Shown here piece by piece: positions 60,345-64,000 of a stretch of DNA of 64,000 nt (the first letter of the stretch is position 1; the number at the start of each line of letters is the position of its first letter). This DNA comes from an uncultured Oscillospiraceae bacterium (GTDB taxonomy: Bacteria > Bacillota > Clostridia > Oscillospirales > Ruminococcaceae). The notes under the pieces are model-generated. The model searched no databases and was not told the DNA's origin. It saw only the letters and a program-made list of their open reading frames with translations. Position numbers and translations under genes: made by a program. Where the stretch lies: the NCBI GenBank assembly GCA_949299455.1, contig CASGAN010000003.1:124001-188000 (forward strand). Reading direction: 5' to 3'.

Positions 60345-60427
60345 ATTATACATCGATTTACGCAAAAATCAAGCATTTTATGCACAAAAATCGAATAATT
60401 ATTCGTATTCAGCAACATGCTGTATTA
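60345..60427 (-). promoter_or_regulatory. argG promoter with ARG-box-like palindromes
   Basis: Minus strand TTGATT (60372-60367), 16-base spacer, TATAAT (60350-60345), the -10 lying inside a 17-base near-palindrome. Upstream, CGAATAATTATTCG (60392-60405) matches the GAAT-N4-ATTC core of ArgR/AhrC boxes and a second palindrome with CAGCA/TGCTG lies at 60406-60427. The rest of 60306-60608 holds no gene. Confidence 0.65.
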
Positions 60428-60512
60428 TTGGTATGAAAAATCTCGTAAATTTGTGCACTTTATATCCAAAGTCGCGCGCATATTCTTAAAACAGCGGCAT
60501 ATCATATGGTTA

Positions 60513-60590
60513 CCGCAGAAATTATTCGTTGTGTTTGCGTTTCTGCGGAAAAACGGGAGACTGCATTCTTTGCAGTTCTCCCGTTTTTTT
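60513..60590 (-). terminator. terminator of topoisomerase operon plus second hairpin
   Basis: On the minus strand a strong hairpin with ACGGGAGA/TCTCCCGT arms and a T run (60549-60590) is followed by a second one, CCGCAGAAA/TTTCTGCGG (60513-60548). Confidence 0.8.
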
Positions 60591-60608
60591 ATGCAATCTT
60601 ATTTTATT

Positions 60609-62843
60609 TTATGCAAGCGTCAGCTGTTCGCCCTCATCCTCATCGCGGATGATCGCGCCGGTCGATGGCAATGATTTTGCACGGAACCGATGCGCATTGC
60701 GCGCAGACGCTTCATCAAACAGTGCCACTTCGGTAACAAAGTGGTTTTTCTTCACTGTCATTGCGACAACGCCCTGTGTATCGCGCGTTGTTTTCGGCAG
60801 AAGCATCGCTGTATCAAACACAAGCCGCCGCTTTGCCGTTGTAGTGAGTGAAATCTCCGCATCCTCGGTTAAGCACAGCGCCGCAACAAGCGGAAATTTT
60901 GCGCAATATGCATTTGCCAGCTTTTTGCGCTTTGTCTTTGTCTCATATGCCGAAAGCGGCACCTTTGCGACACGTCCGTTGTCAAACGCAAACAGCATGA
61001 ATCCACTGTAATCGGTTGTAACCACCATCGACACGATCGTTTCGTCCGGATCAAACGACAGCTTTGCCGGAATATAATCGCCCAAGAGGCTTGCTTTCGT
61101 ATCGTCAAACTCGCTTGCGCGTGTTTTATACACCTGGCATTGATTCGTAAAGAAGAGAATGTGCGCACTGCCGATTGTTTCGACATGACCTTTGACACTG
61201 TCGCCCTCTTTGAGCTTTTGGTCGCCGCTCATGCGCAGCGACTGCGGGCGGATTTTTTTGAAATAGCCCTCGCTCGTCAAGAACAGGTGCACCGGATCGT
61301 TGTCGACTGCTTCCTCCTCGGTTTCGTCGGCAATCTCGTCCGCATAAATAAACATCGTACGCCGCGGTTCGCCGTATTTGTCCATAACTCGTTTTAAATC
61401 CTTGATGATGATCGCATCGATTTTTTTCGGATCAGCGAGTGTTTCCTCCATCTCGCGAATCTCATCTTTCAAATTGCCGATTTCCTCGGTGCGCTTTAAG
61501 ATATATTCGCGGTTTAAGTGGCGGAGCTTGATTTCCGCGACATATTCCGCCTGAATTTCGTCGATGCCGAAGCCGATCATCAAGTTTGGCACGACCTCAC
61601 GCTCTTCCTCAGTTTCCCGCACAATCCGCACTGCTTTGTCGATATCGAGCAGAATCTGCGCAAGACCGTTTAACAAATGAAGCTTGTCACGCTTTTTGGT
61701 AAGGTCAAAGTAAATGCGCCGCCGCACACAGCCTGCACGGAATGCTCCCCATTCGGTGAGGATTTCCCGCACGCCCATAACACGCGGATTGCCGGAGATA
61801 AGCACATTGAAATTACACGAGAAATTGTCCTGAAGCGGTGTCAAACGATAAAGCTTCTGCATGAGCTTATCCGGGTCCTGACCGCGCTTTAAGTCGAGTG
61901 TGAGCTTTAAGCCCTGCAAGTCGGTTTCATCGCGCAGGTCGGAAAGCTCGCGCACCTTGCCGTCTTTGACGAGGTCGACGATCTTGTCCATGATCGCCTC
62001 GACGGTCGTAGTCGGCGGAATTTCCGTGATTTCAATGCAGTTGTTCTGCCGGTCATACTGATATTTCGCGCGGATTTTAAAGCTGCCGCGTCCGGTCGAA
62101 AGGATCTTTTCAAGTTCTGCACGATCATACAGCAAGAACGCGCCGCCCGGGAAATCCGGTCCTTTGATCGTCTGCGACACGTCGTGCGACGGGTCTTTTA
62201 ACAGCGCGATCATCGTTTCGCACACTTCTTTTAAATTGAACGGGCAGATGCTCGACGCCATCGACACCGCAATACCGATGTTTGCATTCACAAGAATCGA
62301 CGGAAACGTTGCCGGCAGCAAGGTCGGCTCTTTTGTGGTGTTATCATAGTTCGGGACAAAATCAACGGTGTCGCGGTCAATCTCCGAAAACAGCTCTGCA
62401 CAAATAGGCGAGAGTTTTGCCTCTGTATAACGCGATGCCGCAAACGCCATATCACGCGAATACGCCTTGCCGAAGTTGCCCTTCGAATCGACATACGGAT
62501 GCAGAAGCGCTTCGTATCCCTTCGAAAGGCGCACCATCGTTTCATAAATCACCTGGTCGCCGTGCGGGTTTAAGCGCATCGTCTGGCCAACGATGTTCGC
62601 AGATTTTGTACGCGAATCGTTTAAAAGTCCCATTTTATACATTGTGTATAATAATTTGCGGTGCGACGGCTTGAATCCATCGATTTCCGGGAGCGCACGC
62701 GAGATGATGACACTCATCGCATACGGCATATAGTTCTCGCGCAGTGTCTGTGTGATCGGCTGATCGACGACAATGCCCGCACCCGCAATATATGCGTCGC
62801 TGTTCGTTTTTCGAACGGCAACTTCTTTTTTCTTCTTTGCCAT
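60609..62843 (-). CDS. parC: type IIA DNA topoisomerase subunit A (ParC/GyrA-like)
   Basis: A 744-residue breakage-reunion subunit. The catalytic Tyr is in AFAASRYTEAKLS and the quinolone-resistance region precedes it (LRLNPHGDQVIYETMVRLSK in outline). The C-terminal beta-pinwheel is short and the G-R-G-x-x-G-G-box of true GyrA is not seen, which favours topoisomerase IV or a clostridial third-type enzyme over gyrase. AAAGGAGG precedes the ATG and the gene follows parE by 12 bases. Confidence 0.88.
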   Translation of the reverse strand: MAKKKKEVAVRKTNSDAYIAGAGIVVDQPITQTLRENYMPYAMSVIISRALPEIDGFKPSHRKLLYTMYKMGLLNDSRTKSANIVGQTMRLNPHGDQVIYETMVRLSKGYEALLHPYVDSKGNFGKAYSRDMAFAASRYTEAKLSPICAELFSEIDRDTVDFVPNYDNTTKEPTLLPATFPSILVNANIGIAVSMASSICPFNLKEVCETMIALLKDPSHDVSQTIKGPDFPGGAFLLYDRAELEKILSTGRGSFKIRAKYQYDRQNNCIEITEIPPTTTVEAIMDKIVDLVKDGKVRELSDLRDETDLQGLKLTLDLKRGQDPDKLMQKLYRLTPLQDNFSCNFNVLISGNPRVMGVREILTEWGAFRAGCVRRRIYFDLTKKRDKLHLLNGLAQILLDIDKAVRIVRETEEEREVVPNLMIGFGIDEIQAEYVAEIKLRHLNREYILKRTEEIGNLKDEIREMEETLADPKKIDAIIIKDLKRVMDKYGEPRRTMFIYADEIADETEEEAVDNDPVHLFLTSEGYFKKIRPQSLRMSGDQKLKEGDSVKGHVETIGSAHILFFTNQCQVYKTRASEFDDTKASLLGDYIPAKLSFDPDETIVSMVVTTDYSGFMLFAFDNGRVAKVPLSAYETKTKRKKLANAYCAKFPLVAALCLTEDAEISLTTTAKRRLVFDTAMLLPKTTRDTQGVVAMTVKKNHFVTEVALFDEASARNAHRFRAKSLPSTGAIIRDEDEGEQLTLA

Positions 62844-62855
62844 GGTGCGCCTCCT

Positions 62856-64000
62856 TTACGAAATATCGGCCAGTTCCAGATAGTCCTGCCCGTTTTGTGC
62901 GATATAATCTTTTCTGCCCTGCAAATCGTCGCCCAAAAGCAGGTCAAACACCTGTGCCGTCTCCTCGACATCCTCAGGCATGACGCGAATGAGCCGTCTT
63001 GTTTCCGGATTCATTGTAGTCAGCCACATCATGTCCGCCTCGTTTTCACCCAGACCTTTTGACCGCTGAATCGTGTATTTCTGGCCTTCGATCTCTTTTA
63101 AGATCTCCGCTTTTTCCGACTCGGTATAGGCAAAGTACGTCTTTTCGCCTTTTTTGCCTTTGGTCGTGATCTCAAACAGCGGCGACTCTGCGATATAGAC
63201 ATAGCCTTTTTTAATGAGTGTCGGCGTGAGTCTGTAAAGCATCGTGAGGATCAGCGTACGGATTTGGAAGCCGTCGACGTCGGCATCGGTACAGATGATG
63301 ACTTTGTTCCAGCGCAGGCTGTCCAAATCAAACGAAGAAAGCGACTTGTTCGCCTTGCTGTTTACTTCAACGCCGCATCCCAATACCTTGATAACGTCGG
63401 TGATGATCTCGCTTTTGAAAATTTTCGCATATTCGGCTTTTAAGCAGTTTAAAATCTTGCCGCGCACCGGGATGACTGCCTGAAATTCGGCGTCACGTCC
63501 CTGCTTGCACGCACCGAGCGCCGAATCACCCTCCACGATATACAGCTCGCGGCGTGTAAGATCTTTTGTACGGCAGTCGACGAATTTCTGCACGCGGTTA
63601 GACAGATCAAGTGTGCCGCGCAGTTTGCTTTTGATGGCAACGCGCGTTTTCTCAGCGTTTTCACGGCTCCGTTTGTTGATAAGCACCTGCTCGGCGATTT
63701 TTTGTGCCTCATCCGGATTTTCGATAAAATACACCTCAAGCTGATGCTTTAAAAACTCGGTCATCGCCTCGTAGATAAACTTGTTGTTGATCGACTTTTT
63801 CGTCTGGTTTTCATACGACGTCATCGTCGAGAACGAGGATGACACAAGCACCAGACAATCCTCGATATCGGTAAACAGCGGTTTTGACTCGCCTTTTAAA
63901 TACTTGTTGTTCTGTTTTAAATACTGGTCAATCTGCGACACAAACGCCTGCCGCACCGCACGGTCCGGTGACCCGCCGTGTTCAAGCCAGCTCGAGTTGT
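62856..64000 (-). CDS. parE: type IIA DNA topoisomerase subunit B (ParE/GyrB-like), 5' part missing
   Basis: The C-terminal ~381 residues; the frame stays open to the window edge, where NSSWLEHGGSP matches the GyrB-family loop before the transducer end. The TOPRIM domain has LYIVEGDSALGACKQ, RGKILNCLKAEYAK and CTDADVDGFQI with the metal-binding acids. The ATPase domain lies outside. It is translated just ahead of parC. Confidence 0.9.
   Translation of the reverse strand, partial: NSSWLEHGGSPDRAVRQAFVSQIDQYLKQNNKYLKGESKPLFTDIEDCLVLVSSSFSTMTSYENQTKKSINNKFIYEAMTEFLKHQLEVYFIENPDEAQKIAEQVLINKRSRENAEKTRVAIKSKLRGTLDLSNRVQKFVDCRTKDLTRRELYIVEGDSALGACKQGRDAEFQAVIPVRGKILNCLKAEYAKIFKSEIITDVIKVLGCGVEVNSKANKSLSSFDLDSLRWNKVIICTDADVDGFQIRTLILTMLYRLTPTLIKKGYVYIAESPLFEITTKGKKGEKTYFAYTESEKAEILKEIEGQKYTIQRSKGLGENEADMMWLTTMNPETRRLIRVMPEDVEETAQVFDLLLGDDLQGRKDYIAQNGQDYLELADIS

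Noticed and set aside
60417..60674. 85-residue open frame on the plus strand
   Set aside because: It crosses the topoisomerase terminator and has no ribosome site or family match.

Overview
The window looks like a chromosome segment from an anaerobic, low-to-mid GC Gram-positive bacterium of class Clostridia, probably a gut Oscillospiraceae/Ruminococcaceae-type organism. Signs of this are the [FeFe]-hydrogenase and its maturase HydF, SipW/TasA-type surface proteins, strong AGGAGG ribosome sites, extended -10 promoters, a Firmicute-style arginine operon and fructoselysine genes. I saw no rRNA, tRNA, CRISPR array or prophage block.

Layout. 1-1516: end of a DUF218 gene, a DUF1287 gene and a GNAT acetyltransferase. 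1543-8948: redox/sulfur island (CcdA-TlpA, a siroheme sulfite-reductase-like protein, HydF, a Crp/Fnr regulator, ferredoxin, a NapH-like membrane Fe-S protein, thioredoxin, CoA-disulfide reductase-rhodanese). 9036-21616: a 12.5 kb, tightly overlapping polysaccharide operon with five glycosyltransferases, a Wzm/Wzt exporter, two COG5610-type proteins, a CMP-Kdo-synthetase-like enzyme and a DRE-TIM aldolase. 21655-28508: leftward sipW/TasA-like/VWA surface-fibre operon ending in an AP2-domain protein. 28630-30073: a tyrosine recombinase gene bounded by a perfect 19-bp inverted repeat. 30137-33324: alr, a small membrane protein, tadA and a degenerate CPBP protein. 33483-47672: carbon-use genes (Gfo/Idh, ThuA, AraC, UroD-family, sugar ABC transporter, GH38 alpha-mannosidase, ldh, frlD/frlB). 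47864-52254: glyS, a small anchored protein, rsmE, [FeFe]-hydrogenase and its 2Fe-2S partner. 52379-60305: argGHCJBDF operon read leftward. 60609-64000: type IIA topoisomerase A and (partial) B subunits.

Most notable. (1) The recombinase segment has a strong outward promoter just inside its left repeat, pointing into the sipW/TasA-like operon. This fits a self-contained phase switch for a surface fibre or matrix. (2) The polysaccharide operon combines a DRE-TIM aldolase, a CMP-ulosonate synthetase and two GT52/polysialyltransferase-like enzymes, which suggests a CMP-activated 3-deoxy-ulosonic acid polymer made by a non-classical route in a Gram-positive. (3) A TGTGA-N5-TCACA palindrome lies upstream of both the ferredoxin operon and the hydrogenase operon, and probably links them under the Crp/Fnr protein at 5337. 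(4) The crp-family promoter is bracketed by a perfect 16-bp inverted repeat whose distal arm covers the ribosome site and start codon.

All calls come from reading the sequence. No database search or folding program was run.
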